DNA of 64,000 nucleotides from positions 1-64,000 of the forward strand of contig DAONET010000010.1 of assembly GCA_035403225.1 (NCBI GenBank), given 5' to 3'. This document shows positions 25,622-34,547 of the stretch, one piece after another (position 1 is the stretch's first letter; each line of letters opens with the position of its first letter). The notes under the pieces were generated by a model, which saw only the letters and a program-made list of their open reading frames with translations, had not been told where the DNA came from and did no database searches. This stretch comes from DAIRDK01 sp035403225. GTDB lineage: Bacteria; Bacteroidota; Bacteroidia; Bacteroidales; FEN-979. The translations under genes and the position numbers were made by a program.

Positions 25622-27684
25622 CAGTTGATCACCGGTAGAAATGAATAATTCTTCGTGTACCACAGCATCTGTTCCGTGAAATCTTCCGGATATTCGATTT
25701 TAATGTCTGCAATGGTATCGTTCTTCATCACGGGGACCAGCACCGGGTTGATGAATCCGGCATAGGGTGCGATATTCAGTTTCTTGTAGCGTTCCAGCAC
25801 TTCCTTGTGAAGATCCTGGTCAACGACTACCGCATATTTCTCTATGAGTTCTTTCCCGGCCTTATAATCACCTTCTGATTTAATACGCTGAATTTCAGCC
25901 ATCAGCTGTCCGAAGAGATCGCGGAGAGCATCGTAATCATTGATTTTAAAGTAGGTTTTACCATCGCGGACCACCTTTTCGATCACCTTCTTATCCTTTC
26001 CTTTTTCGTAGACCCAGGTAGCAATAAGTTTGCGGTCGCGCATGTGAGCCTGCTCGATATTCTTACCTGGCTGGATCCGGACGAGTTGCGTCATCAGTCC
26101 GTTACGGATAAAGCCGTCATATTCTGCCTTGCCTACCTCCATGTTGGGAACAAGCTTGAGTTCCATCATCATGGGATCCATGATATAATAGAGGGAGAAC
26201 AAGTCGGCGCGGGCTTCTTCCAATGCCGAATGGTAGTTTTTCAGGGCATCGGGATTGGTGCCGGGAAGAAGTTGTCCCGAACCATGACCGAGGCATTCGT
26301 GCATGTCGGTGGTAAGGTTGCTGGCGAGGGAGCTGTATTGTTTAGACCGTTCAATCTCTTCCTTGCTGTAAGCGAACTCTTCCAGGAATCCGTTACCGAC
26401 GGCAGACTGGTCGTAAGCATACGTGATATTTTCCATGGTCACCGATTTCGATCCGTGTTCTTTGCGGATCCATTCGGCATTGGGGAGGTTGATGCCGATG
26501 GGCGTGGTAGGATCGCAGTCGCCACCCAGTTGAGCCACGGTGATGACTTTGGCCGACACGCCTTTGACTTCTTTCTTTTTGAAACGGGGATCGACGGGAG
26601 AATGATCTTCAAAATACTGGGCTTTGGAAGCAATGGCTTCGGTACGTTTGGTAGCTTCCACGTTTTTAAAGTCGACGACCGATTCCCAGGTGCCTTTCAA
26701 CGCCATCGGGTCGCCATAGGTTTCAATGAACCCGTTCACATAGTCGACGCTTGACTTATTGTCATTCAACCACATGATATTGTAATCGTCCCAGGTAACC
26801 AGGTCTCCGGTGCGATAGTAGCTGATCAGTTTTTCGATCCCGGCTTTCTGTTCCGGTGTTTCAGCGACGTTCATGGCTTTTTCCAGCCAGAAGATGATCT
26901 TACTGATCGCCGGGCCATACATACCTTTTTCGGTCCAGGTTTTTTCCACTACACGTCCGTTTTCCTTTACCAATTTGGAATTGATGCCGTAGGACACGCG
27001 GATATCGCGGCCGGCTTTCTGATCTGCTTTTTTCAGATCGGCATAATAGGTTTCCGCTTCCTTCTGGGTCACGCCTTCATAGAAGTTACAGGCCGAAGTC
27101 TGTACCATATCCATTGAGGGGTCAAGGTTCACGCGTTTAGGGGCCACTGTCGGGTCAAAGATCACTTTGGTGATAAAACTGTAGAATTCTTCGGGTTTCT
27201 GTCCTTTGGCTAATGGCAGACTGTCGGCCGGCACTGCCTTCAATACCGATTCAAAATAAGCCTGTGTCACCTCGGGGAAGAACTTATCCGTGGAGTAATG
27301 ATGATGAATACCGTTCGAGAACCATACCCGTTTCAGGTAAGTCGCCAGTTTCTGGAAGTCTTCCGAGTCCCTGTTCCCTTTATAATTATTATAGATCGAT
27401 TCCAGGGTTTTTCTCACGACGAGGTTGTATTTGCAATTCTGATCGACCGTGATGTCTCTGCCGCAAAGAGCAGCCTGCGACAGGTAATAAAGCAGTTCTT
27501 TCTGTTTCAACGAAAGGTCTTCGAAACCGGGAATCTGGTAACGGAGGATTCTCACATCCGCGAACTGTTCTGTTTGCCATTTGAAGGAGGTTGTTTCGTC
27601 TTTCTTCTCCTTCTTTTGCCCGCCGGAGCAGGCTCCTATCAGTACACTCATTATCAAAATGATTGAAAAATTTAAAGGTTTCAT
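25621..27684 (-). CDS. Dipeptidyl-peptidase III-like metallopeptidase (M49)
   Basis: 687 aa. Lipoprotein-like N-terminus (MKPLNFSIILIMSVLIGACSGG, Cys at 19). The zinc motif is HECLGH in TDMHECLGHGSGQ, the HExxGH form seen in bacterial DPP III, and the second motif EEARADLFSLYY supplies the other Glu ligand. Releases dipeptides from the N-terminus of oligopeptides; probably acts in the periplasm in peptide nutrition. First in a three-gene overlapping set with the HAD and M23 genes. Confidence 0.9.
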   Translation of the reverse strand: MKPLNFSIILIMSVLIGACSGGQKKEKKDETTSFKWQTEQFADVRILRYQIPGFEDLSLKQKELLYYLSQAALCGRDITVDQNCKYNLVVRKTLESIYNNYKGNRDSEDFQKLATYLKRVWFSNGIHHHYSTDKFFPEVTQAYFESVLKAVPADSLPLAKGQKPEEFYSFITKVIFDPTVAPKRVNLDPSMDMVQTSACNFYEGVTQKEAETYYADLKKADQKAGRDIRVSYGINSKLVKENGRVVEKTWTEKGMYGPAISKIIFWLEKAMNVAETPEQKAGIEKLISYYRTGDLVTWDDYNIMWLNDNKSSVDYVNGFIETYGDPMALKGTWESVVDFKNVEATKRTEAIASKAQYFEDHSPVDPRFKKKEVKGVSAKVITVAQLGGDCDPTTPIGINLPNAEWIRKEHGSKSVTMENITYAYDQSAVGNGFLEEFAYSKEEIERSKQYSSLASNLTTDMHECLGHGSGQLLPGTNPDALKNYHSALEEARADLFSLYYIMDPMMMELKLVPNMEVGKAEYDGFIRNGLMTQLVRIQPGKNIEQAHMRDRKLIATWVYEKGKDKKVIEKVVRDGKTYFKINDYDALRDLFGQLMAEIQRIKSEGDYKAGKELIEKYAVVVDQDLHKEVLERYKKLNIAPYAGFINPVLVPVMKNDTIADIKIEYPEDFTEQMLWYTKNYSFLPVIN

Positions 27685-27698
27685 AGGTGTTGTGTTGT

Positions 27699-28436
27699 TT
27701 ATGGATTCATATTGATGATTTCAGAACCTTTTAACACGGGAACGACGGTAGTTGTATCCCGTTGAAACGAATAAGGGATCACGTCATCGAGTCCCAGGAG
27801 TTTCAACCGTTGGTAATGCATGGCTTTCCGGATGTACCCCGACATATCCGTGTCGGCAACGCGAAAGAGGTCCATAGCGGCTTTTGCTGCATCGCAGAAG
27901 GTATAGAAGCCGGGAACTTTCAGCAGTTCTTCCGAGAGGGCTCCGGCAAAGAGGGTATCCTCCAGGCAGAATTTGTTTTTCCATCCCGAACAGAGGATCA
28001 CGACATTCCGTTCCTGTGAGGTCAGCCAATCCTTCAGTGCCGATATATTATTGAAACAGCCGATGGCGACAGGCGCTCTTGAGCGGGCTACTTCCAGAGC
28101 ACGGGTTCCGTTGGTGGTACAGTACACCACGGTTTGGCCGGCCACCCTCTCGCGGGTGAAGCTGAAAGCGGAGTTCCCGAAATCGGCAAAATCAAGTTTT
28201 TTCCCGTCTTGCTCGGAAGCCACCAGGAACCCTTCCTCTTTTTTCCGGCGGGCTTCCTCCAGGGAGGCTACCGGAACGATCGATGCGACACCGTTCATGA
28301 AAGCATAACAGATCGACGTGGTGGCACGCAATATATCCACGAGCACCACAATGCATTCTCCCTGTGTCAGGATATCTCCGAATAACCTGGGTGTCAGGCA
28401 AACCTCAATGCTGTATTTTCCTTGTTCTTCCGCCAT
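27699..28436 (-). CDS. 2-phosphosulfolactate phosphatase family protein (ComB-like)
   Basis: 245 aa, cytosolic. Matches the ComB family: SIEVCLTPRLF at the start, VLVDILRATTSICYAF with conserved acidic and Arg residues, VVYCTTNGTRALE, and CSGWKNKFCLEDTLFAGAL. ComB removes phosphate from 2-phosphosulfolactate in coenzyme M synthesis of archaea; bacterial members probably serve sulfolactate or another route. No other sulfonate gene is visible here, so the real substrate is open. Confidence 0.85.
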   Translation of the reverse strand: MAEEQGKYSIEVCLTPRLFGDILTQGECIVVLVDILRATTSICYAFMNGVASIVPVASLEEARRKKEEGFLVASEQDGKKLDFADFGNSAFSFTRERVAGQTVVYCTTNGTRALEVARSRAPVAIGCFNNISALKDWLTSQERNVVILCSGWKNKFCLEDTLFAGALSEELLKVPGFYTFCDAAKAAMDLFRVADTDMSGYIRKAMHYQRLKLLGLDDVIPYSFQRDTTTVVPVLKGSEIINMNP

Positions 28437-28442
28437 AACGGA

Positions 28443-30992
28443 TCAATAATAAACCACTTCACATCCCGGATGTTTCAGGCGAAAAGCCGCCACTTTCTTT
28501 TCCGAGATCTTCGTATTAAATATCTTAATGGATTTCAGTTCAGGTAACTTGTCGAGTACATCAAGGCTGCTGATTCGGGTGTTGTACAGATCCACCACGG
28601 TGAGGCTCTTCATGAGGGCGATGTACTTCAGCGATTTGACGGGCGTTCCCGAGAGTTTCAGCACCTGAAGGTTCACCAGATTCATGATGGGTTGCAGGTC
28701 CTCCACCTGGGTGTTTTCAAAATCCAGTTCTTTCAACTGGGTCAGACCACCCAGCGGAGACAGATCGACGATCGGGTTTTTCGGGAACCCGAGGGTGGTG
28801 ATCCAGTTCATCTGCCGCAATGGTTCCAGGGTAGTCACCCGGGTATCGGAGAACCGGAGCTCTTTCAGGCGGCTGAGATAAAGCACCGGCTGAAGGAAGA
28901 CGATGCCCGGATTCTGATTAATGACCAGCGATTCAAGCCCGGCGATCTTCTGCAGCCCGAATTTATCAGGGTCGCCGGTCAGCCCGGCCTGTTTCAGCAA
29001 TGCTTCGCGCCAATTACCGTCGAGACTTTCCCACCATGATTTATTCTCAAACGTCTGGAACACAAACCGGCAATCGGGATGTTTATCGATGAAAGCATTT
29101 CCGTCTGCCAGCAGAAGCCCTGTGTTATCGGCGCGGACCATTTCAAGTGTCTCCAGCCCGTTCACGGCTTCGAGACTCTTCACCGCGGTGTTGTCGAGCA
29201 GTAATGTTGTCAGATGGAAATGATCTTTGAGCGGGTCGAGCGACTCCACTTTGGTGTTGGAAATATCGAGATAGCGGAGCATATCCAGGTCTGTCAGCGG
29301 AGTGAGATCCGCGACGGAGGTATAGGCGCAGCGCAGCTTTGACAAGAGGGGTAGTTGCACCAGGGGGTCAAGCGTGTTGATCACTTCACGGCCTTCGATG
29401 TTGATGCTGTCGATCGTCATCAGGGCGTGCAGTTGCTCTTTGGCAGGAGGATCATTGATGGTACCATAGGTGGAAAAGACTTTTTTCCATTCGAACGGCA
29501 TCCGGTCCCACCAAGCATTAAGCTCAGCCGTTGCAAAGATCACGACCACTCCGGGGTGTCCCAGCATATAACTCACCGCACCGGACTTACCGATGCTGGT
29601 GTTATCACAGTAAACCGACTGCAATGTCGTCAGGGTTTCCAGGGGCGTCAGCGTCTTGACGGGAGTCTTATTAAACCATATCTTCACCAGTGATTTCAGG
29701 TCTTTCAGCGGACTGATATCGGCGACGCCTGTCTCTGAGAAGTCGAGCATCGTCAGGGTAGTCATACCGGCCAGGGGAGCCAGGTCATTCACTCCGGTGG
29801 CAGAGAGCCTGAGTTCTTTCAGACCGGTCAAACCGGTGAGAGGCGACAGGTCGGCTACCTGTGTTGCGCCGATATCCAATGTTTCCAGCGCCGGAAAGTA
29901 AGCAATGGTCGAGAGGTCAGAAAACGGTGTCCCGGCCAGGTTCAGGTCCTTGATATGGGTGCAGTACCGAAGTGGTTCCAGAGTATTCACCTGAGTATTC
30001 GAGCAGTTCAGCGATACCAGTGAATTCAGGTTACGGAGCGGCATGAGGTCGCTGACACCGGTATTGGAGATGTTCAGGGAAACGAGTGAGGAGAGCTTAG
30101 ACAGCGGGGTGAGATCGGTGATGGAGGTATTGCCCGACAGATCCAGCTCTTTACTATCGACGATCTTCAGAAACAGTCCGTATATCCTGGAGTCGGTGAG
30201 GCGGACAGGTAAGTCGTCCACGATGGCGACGGTATCGTTAAAATGGCTGACGGAAGAGAGCGGCAGTCCTTCTTTCACCCGGAGGTCTTTCCCGAAGATG
30301 GATTTCCATTCGGCCGGCAGGCCGTTCCACCAGTTCCGGAGGTCTTCCTTCTCATTCAGTTTCGTCGTATAGATGCTGACGATTTTCAGTTCCTGTTTGC
30401 TGTCGTCGTAATTGATCTCGAAATAACGTACTTTATTGGAGTTAACGGAGTCGCCGTCGACAGTGATTCCGGAGAGGTTGCGGTTAGCGGTGATGAAGAA
30501 GTAGGTCTGCTGGTCGATGTTGGTTTTCACATCCACATTCTGGACCTGGTACGAGAAGCGGGCCCTGCGGAAGAAGAAATCCACGTCGCTGAGGTAAGCC
30601 TGTACATCTTTGTAAAGTGGCACCAACCGATGATCATCGAGGTCATCTTCGATCTGCACTTTATCATTCCAGAAGAACTTCTGGTAGCTGTTGTTGACAA
30701 TGATCTCTTTTTCCTTGACAGGATTTGATTTGCTGGCCAGGAAGTTCAGGGTGTTTTCGTAGAACTTTACGATCTGTTCCGCCTGTTGACGGTATACATC
30801 CATTTGTTCCGCCGGGATGGAAGAAGCCTTCGACGGAGGCTCCTGTACTTTTGCCTTCTGGTTGGAAGCGGCCGGTTTTTTCTGGCCGGCCGTTCCGTTT
30901 TTATTTCTGGTCTGGGCAGGCGATGGTCCGCAAACAGCCAGTGCCAACAGCACCAGGAATACCAGTCGTGCGATGGTTTTCAGATCATTCAT
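28443..30992 (-). CDS. Secreted protein with three WW-capped leucine-rich-repeat modules
   Basis: 849 aa. Signal-like N-terminus (LVFLVLLALAVCGPSPAQ), low-complexity linker 28-60, then a domain at ~65-210. From 221 the chain is three similar modules: each opens with WW followed by xxxPxEWKxxF-like sequence (WW at 221, 494, 653), continues with 22-residue LRRs of the internalin-like form (LxxLxxLxxLxISNTxVxDLxPL) and closes with an HPxCxVVF-like cap (HP at 479, 638, 841). The domain before the first module resembles the 193-aa protein encoded by 31826-32407. Overlaps its upstream neighbour by 8 nt. Function unknown; LRRs imply protein binding at the cell surface. Confidence 0.85.
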   Translation of the reverse strand: MNDLKTIARLVFLVLLALAVCGPSPAQTRNKNGTAGQKKPAASNQKAKVQEPPSKASSIPAEQMDVYRQQAEQIVKFYENTLNFLASKSNPVKEKEIIVNNSYQKFFWNDKVQIEDDLDDHRLVPLYKDVQAYLSDVDFFFRRARFSYQVQNVDVKTNIDQQTYFFITANRNLSGITVDGDSVNSNKVRYFEINYDDSKQELKIVSIYTTKLNEKEDLRNWWNGLPAEWKSIFGKDLRVKEGLPLSSVSHFNDTVAIVDDLPVRLTDSRIYGLFLKIVDSKELDLSGNTSITDLTPLSKLSSLVSLNISNTGVSDLMPLRNLNSLVSLNCSNTQVNTLEPLRYCTHIKDLNLAGTPFSDLSTIAYFPALETLDIGATQVADLSPLTGLTGLKELRLSATGVNDLAPLAGMTTLTMLDFSETGVADISPLKDLKSLVKIWFNKTPVKTLTPLETLTTLQSVYCDNTSIGKSGAVSYMLGHPGVVVIFATAELNAWWDRMPFEWKKVFSTYGTINDPPAKEQLHALMTIDSINIEGREVINTLDPLVQLPLLSKLRCAYTSVADLTPLTDLDMLRYLDISNTKVESLDPLKDHFHLTTLLLDNTAVKSLEAVNGLETLEMVRADNTGLLLADGNAFIDKHPDCRFVFQTFENKSWWESLDGNWREALLKQAGLTGDPDKFGLQKIAGLESLVINQNPGIVFLQPVLYLSRLKELRFSDTRVTTLEPLRQMNWITTLGFPKNPIVDLSPLGGLTQLKELDFENTQVEDLQPIMNLVNLQVLKLSGTPVKSLKYIALMKSLTVVDLYNTRISSLDVLDKLPELKSIKIFNTKISEKKVAAFRLKHPGCEVVYY

Positions 30993-31821
30993 CGTGTGTA
31001 TAATTTCTGATTATCTCCTTTTGTTCAGCATCGGTGATCCTGACCATATTCGATATCAGCCATCCTGAGTTCATACTGTTCCGGTTAAAGTACGAAACTT
31101 CGAAATACCAATGAGGCACCTGGAAGAAATGGAACTTGACATTGCTGACCGACTGAAACTTCAGGTCGCCTGTTTTAACGCCTTCGATGAAAAGGGTCAG
31201 CATATCGGGCCGGTAATTCTTCTCCAGGTAATAATCCACGTTCTGCGGATTATCAAAAGCCTTGTGGATGTTCATGAAATCAAGTTCATGGCTCATGGGA
31301 TGGAGGAAGTATGTCTGGTTGACAGTATCGGTCACATGAGGGAAGAACTGTTCCCATGGTGGAAAATAGACATTCGAGATCACCCATTTGTACCCCAGGT
31401 TTTCGTGTTCGAGGCGCAGGTAAAGGATCACGTTCTGTCTTTCTTTTTTGTAAGTAAAGACAGCATTCACTTCGGCGAACCATTTGTCGCCGTGAAAATC
31501 AAGGTAACGGGGGGCCGATTTACTGGTCACTTCGAGGACAAAGGCATCCCGGACGTCATTATTAACCGGACCGTTGTTATCGAACAGGATACCGAGATAT
31601 TTCTTACGCATCTTGATATCGCGGTACCCGGCGTCGCCCTGGTAAAAACGTTTCCCGGTCACATCTTCTTCGCCATTGAACCGGCGGAAGAACTGGTTCA
31701 CTTGTTTGGTCTGCGCATAGAGGTTTGATTCATCACCGGTAAATGAGCCGATCGAGCCTTGCGAGAAAACGAAAAACGGCATTAAAACCAATGCCGTTGT
31801 AATAATCTTTCTGGTTATCAT
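30985..31821 (-). CDS. Uncharacterised secreted protein of the LRR cluster
   Basis: 278 aa with signal peptide MITRKIITTALVLMPFFVFSQ. A helical stretch (YAQTKQVNQFFRRFNGEED) precedes beta strands with the pattern GDKWFAEVNAVFTYKKER ... YKWVISNVYF (113-152), which looks like an NTF2-like fold. I do not recognise the family. Lies between the LRR gene (8-nt overlap) and the 193-aa gene (4-nt gap), and so is likely translated with them. Confidence 0.7.
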   Translation of the reverse strand: MITRKIITTALVLMPFFVFSQGSIGSFTGDESNLYAQTKQVNQFFRRFNGEEDVTGKRFYQGDAGYRDIKMRKKYLGILFDNNGPVNNDVRDAFVLEVTSKSAPRYLDFHGDKWFAEVNAVFTYKKERQNVILYLRLEHENLGYKWVISNVYFPPWEQFFPHVTDTVNQTYFLHPMSHELDFMNIHKAFDNPQNVDYYLEKNYRPDMLTLFIEGVKTGDLKFQSVSNVKFHFFQVPHWYFEVSYFNRNSMNSGWLISNMVRITDAEQKEIIRNYTHDE

Positions 31822-31825
31822 TCTT

Positions 31826-32407
31826 TTATTTACTGGTTTCTTTAACTCTGATATCTCCCAGCAGGACGTCCCAAAAACCGATCAGTCGACCGCCTATTTG
31901 TGTTTCTTTTCGTTTCACATAGACGGTGATGTCTTTTTTGGTGGTATCCTCATACACCAGGCCTTTTTCAGCATCGAAGCCCTGGAAGCGCTGAAAGATG
32001 GTGATCACGCCCACATAGGTTCCGTCGGGTTGCCGTTCGAGGTCACTGACGTACTGGATCTTATACCAGTCAATAGTTACTTTATCATAATTCAGTTGCA
32101 TCAGGCGATCGAAATATTCGCGTACCTGGAAATAGGATACATCGGGGCGGGAAAGGGAAGAAACGCCGATCTCGCTGTTGGGCATGAAGAGTTCCACGGC
32201 CCGTTCGATGACCCGCTGAGCCTCAGACCATTGGGTTTTCTTGTCCCCGATGATACTGATATATTTACTGAGGTCTCGTACTTTTTCGAGTGCAAGGCTG
32301 TCGATGGCCTGTTTCCGCTGCGGCGAGAGGTTATCCCCCGGGTCCTGTGCAGCAAGTCCCGATCCGATCAGGATCAGGACGAAGAAAATACCGATTGTTT
32401 TTTTCAT
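31826..32407 (-). CDS. Uncharacterised secreted protein of the LRR cluster
   Basis: 193 aa with signal peptide MKKTIGIFFVLILIGSGLAAQ. Residues ~95-143 (VREYFDRLMQL ... DGTYVGVITIFQRFQGF) align by eye with residues 130-176 of the LRR protein (VQAYLSDVDFF ... QQTYFFITANRNLSGI), with a preceding helical part in both. This suggests a shared domain, possibly NTF2-like. No catalytic residues are apparent. 5 nt from the gene upstream, 4 nt from the gene downstream. Confidence 0.7.
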   Translation of the reverse strand: MKKTIGIFFVLILIGSGLAAQDPGDNLSPQRKQAIDSLALEKVRDLSKYISIIGDKKTQWSEAQRVIERAVELFMPNSEIGVSSLSRPDVSYFQVREYFDRLMQLNYDKVTIDWYKIQYVSDLERQPDGTYVGVITIFQRFQGFDAEKGLVYEDTTKKDITVYVKRKETQIGGRLIGFWDVLLGDIRVKETSK

Positions 32408-32412
32408 ACCGG

Positions 32413-33231
32413 TTACTTTTTGATGAGGTCAAGTTCTTTGATCTTTCCGGAGCCGTCAAGCTGGTAGGAATCCACTGCATTCCGGTTAGCTTTCTGGTCC
32501 TTGCAGAAATTCAGGTAATTCTTGATCGTCGTAGGTTTGTCGTAATCCACGATGGACCCTTCTTTGCTGATGATGATCAGCACCGGGGTATCTTCGGATG
32601 CAAAGAATTTGGAGATCGTGGACTGGATCAGGGAATTAGCCTGGTTGAGGTTGCCTGATTTGGCATTATCGACGACAGACTGGAACGATTTTTCGAGTTG
32701 AGAGGTGATAGATCCGCCCGACAGGGTTTCGCGCATATCGGCGATTTTCTTTTCCAGGCGTCCCATCAGTTCGGCAATCTCGCTGTCGTTGACTTCCATG
32801 GCCTTGATCTTGTTGAGTTCCTGTTCGAGTTCATCGGCAGAAAGCCCTTCTTTATTAACCAGGAGATCGTACAGCTTCGCCCTCGCGGTAGCGATCTGTT
32901 GTTGCTCCTTTTTCTGTTTCTCGGCATTCACTGCTTTGACTTTTTGCTGAGCCTGAATGATCAGATTATTTAATTCGGGATCATCAAAGTTTTTGCTGAT
33001 GGCTTCACTGATCACCTTTTCCTGATCTTCGAGGGTCAGTTTCGAAGTACCATTGGCAATCTCGGTCAGTTGTTTTTTGTACATTTCAATCTGGGCCTTG
33101 CGTTCTTTCCGCGTCATTTTGCCCGTATTCTTATTACAGCTTTCCATTCCGACTGCCACCAGGGCTGCCATGAGAATGATCATCACGGTATTCCAGTGGA
33201 TAGATTTCATTTTACTTATGATCTGCGTCAT
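32413..33231 (-). CDS. Coiled-coil lipoprotein of the LRR cluster
   Basis: 272 aa; start at 33231, or at the second Met (33210), which would place the signal at the very N-terminus. Lipoprotein signal MIILMAALVAVGMESC. Residues ~40-185 are long charged helices with heptad character (KAQIEMYKKQLTEIANG, NAEKQKKEQQQIATARAKL, IAELMGRLEKKIADM). The C-terminal ~85 residues, with PVLIIISKEGSIVDYDKPT and LDGSGKIKELDLIKK, form a small globular domain with an NTF2-like strand pattern. First gene of the cluster, 66 nt after gcvT. Confidence 0.7.
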   Translation of the reverse strand: MTQIISKMKSIHWNTVMIILMAALVAVGMESCNKNTGKMTRKERKAQIEMYKKQLTEIANGTSKLTLEDQEKVISEAISKNFDDPELNNLIIQAQQKVKAVNAEKQKKEQQQIATARAKLYDLLVNKEGLSADELEQELNKIKAMEVNDSEIAELMGRLEKKIADMRETLSGGSITSQLEKSFQSVVDNAKSGNLNQANSLIQSTISKFFASEDTPVLIIISKEGSIVDYDKPTTIKNYLNFCKDQKANRNAVDSYQLDGSGKIKELDLIKK

Positions 33232-33297
33232 ATGGCCGTTTTTGATAAATGGTTAATAATCATTGTTTCTTACGAAAGAGATCTGTTTGCAGGTCCC

Positions 33298-34386
33298 TTA
33301 CGCTTTATAGAACGGGAATTTTACCACTTTAGCGCGTAACGATTTATCGCGGATGCTGATTAAAATTTCAGAGCCTTCTTTGCTAAGGGCAATGGGGACA
33401 TAACCCATGCCGACGGGAATTTTCACCGACGGGCCCATGGTTCCCGAGGTCACTTCGCCGATTTTGTTTCCCTCTGCATCTACGATAGGATAGCCGTGAC
33501 GGGGGATTCCTTTATCGATCATTTCGAAACCGACCAGTTTCCGGGTCACGCCTTCGGTTTTCTGTTTCAGTAAAGCAGCCTTGTTGATAAACTCTTTGGC
33601 ATCGTTGAATTTCGTGATCCAACCCAGTCCGGCTTCGATGGGAGAAGTGGTGTCGTTGATATCATTTCCATAGAGGCAGAATCCCATTTCGAGACGGAGG
33701 GTATCGCGGGCGCCCAGTCCGATCGGTTTGATGCCGAATTCAGCACCGGCTTCGTACACCGCTTTCCAGATCACCGGTGCATCTTCATTGGCGAAGTAGA
33801 TCTCGCAGCCGCCTGCTCCGGTGTAACCCGTAGTGGAAAGGATGACATCCTTTACGCCGGCGAAAGTAACTTTTTTGAAGGTGTAGTATTCCATATCGGT
33901 GATGGGGGTGTCGGTCAGCTTCTGCATGGCTTTCAGCGCCAGCGGTCCCTGGATCGCCAGCTGGGAGATCTCGTCGGAAGCGTTGTACAGTACGGCGCCC
34001 ATTTTATTCTGGCTGTTGCACCATGCCCAGTCTTTATCGATGTTAGCTGCATTGACCACCAGCAGGTAGGTTTCAGCGTTGATACGATATACCAGCAGGT
34101 CATCGACGATGCCGCCTTTATCGTTAGGGAAGCAAGAGTATTGCACCTTTCCGTCAGTGAGTTTTGAGGCATCGTTGGAAGTAACCCATTGAATAAAATC
34201 AAGGGCCTTCGGTCCTTTCACCCAGAATTCACCCATGTGTGACACATCGAATACGCCAACGCCATTGCGTACGGTTTCGTGTTCGGCATTCACTCCTTCA
34301 TACTGAACGGGCATGTAGAATCCTGCAAACGGGACCATCTTTGCTCCCATTGCTTCATGAAATTTTGTAAAGGCAGTCTGCTTCAT
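33298..34386 (-). CDS. gcvT: Aminomethyltransferase (glycine cleavage T-protein)
   Basis: Transfers the methylene group from the H-protein lipoyl arm to tetrahydrofolate. 362 aa, the normal length. N-terminal GVGVFDVSHMGEFWVKG and the folate-binding segment CEIYFANEDAPVIW / GLGARDTLRLEMGFCLYGND are typical. gcvH and gcvP are not in the window. Own promoter at 34460-34467, divergent from miaA; transcription may run on into the minus-strand run below it. Confidence 0.96.
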   Translation of the reverse strand: MKQTAFTKFHEAMGAKMVPFAGFYMPVQYEGVNAEHETVRNGVGVFDVSHMGEFWVKGPKALDFIQWVTSNDASKLTDGKVQYSCFPNDKGGIVDDLLVYRINAETYLLVVNAANIDKDWAWCNSQNKMGAVLYNASDEISQLAIQGPLALKAMQKLTDTPITDMEYYTFKKVTFAGVKDVILSTTGYTGAGGCEIYFANEDAPVIWKAVYEAGAEFGIKPIGLGARDTLRLEMGFCLYGNDINDTTSPIEAGLGWITKFNDAKEFINKAALLKQKTEGVTRKLVGFEMIDKGIPRHGYPIVDAEGNKIGEVTSGTMGPSVKIPVGMGYVPIALSKEGSEILISIRDKSLRAKVVKFPFYKA

Positions 34387-34459
34387 ATTGAAATCATTTT
34401 ATTGTTTACTTAACAAAAATTGTCGCAGTATATTTTTCTGATATCTGCAAATAACGGTC

Positions 34460-34467
34460 CAAAGTTA
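34460..34467 (-). promoter_or_regulatory. -7 box of gcvT promoter (TAACTTTG)
   Basis: Minus-strand TAnnTTTG match 73 nt before the gcvT ATG; the only good box found upstream of the ten genes below gcvT apart from that of guaA. Confidence 0.5.
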
Positions 34468-34510
34468 GAAAAAATTGTCCTTTCTTATCAGGTTGTTGAT
34501 ATTTGGGTGA

Positions 34511-34518
34511 TAACTTTG
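34511..34518 (+). promoter_or_regulatory. -7 box of miaA promoter (TAACTTTG)
   Basis: Plus-strand TAnnTTTG match 29 nt before the ATG of miaA. Confidence 0.55.
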
Positions 34519-34547
34519 CGGCCTGAAGAAAGAACAAAATCAGACTC

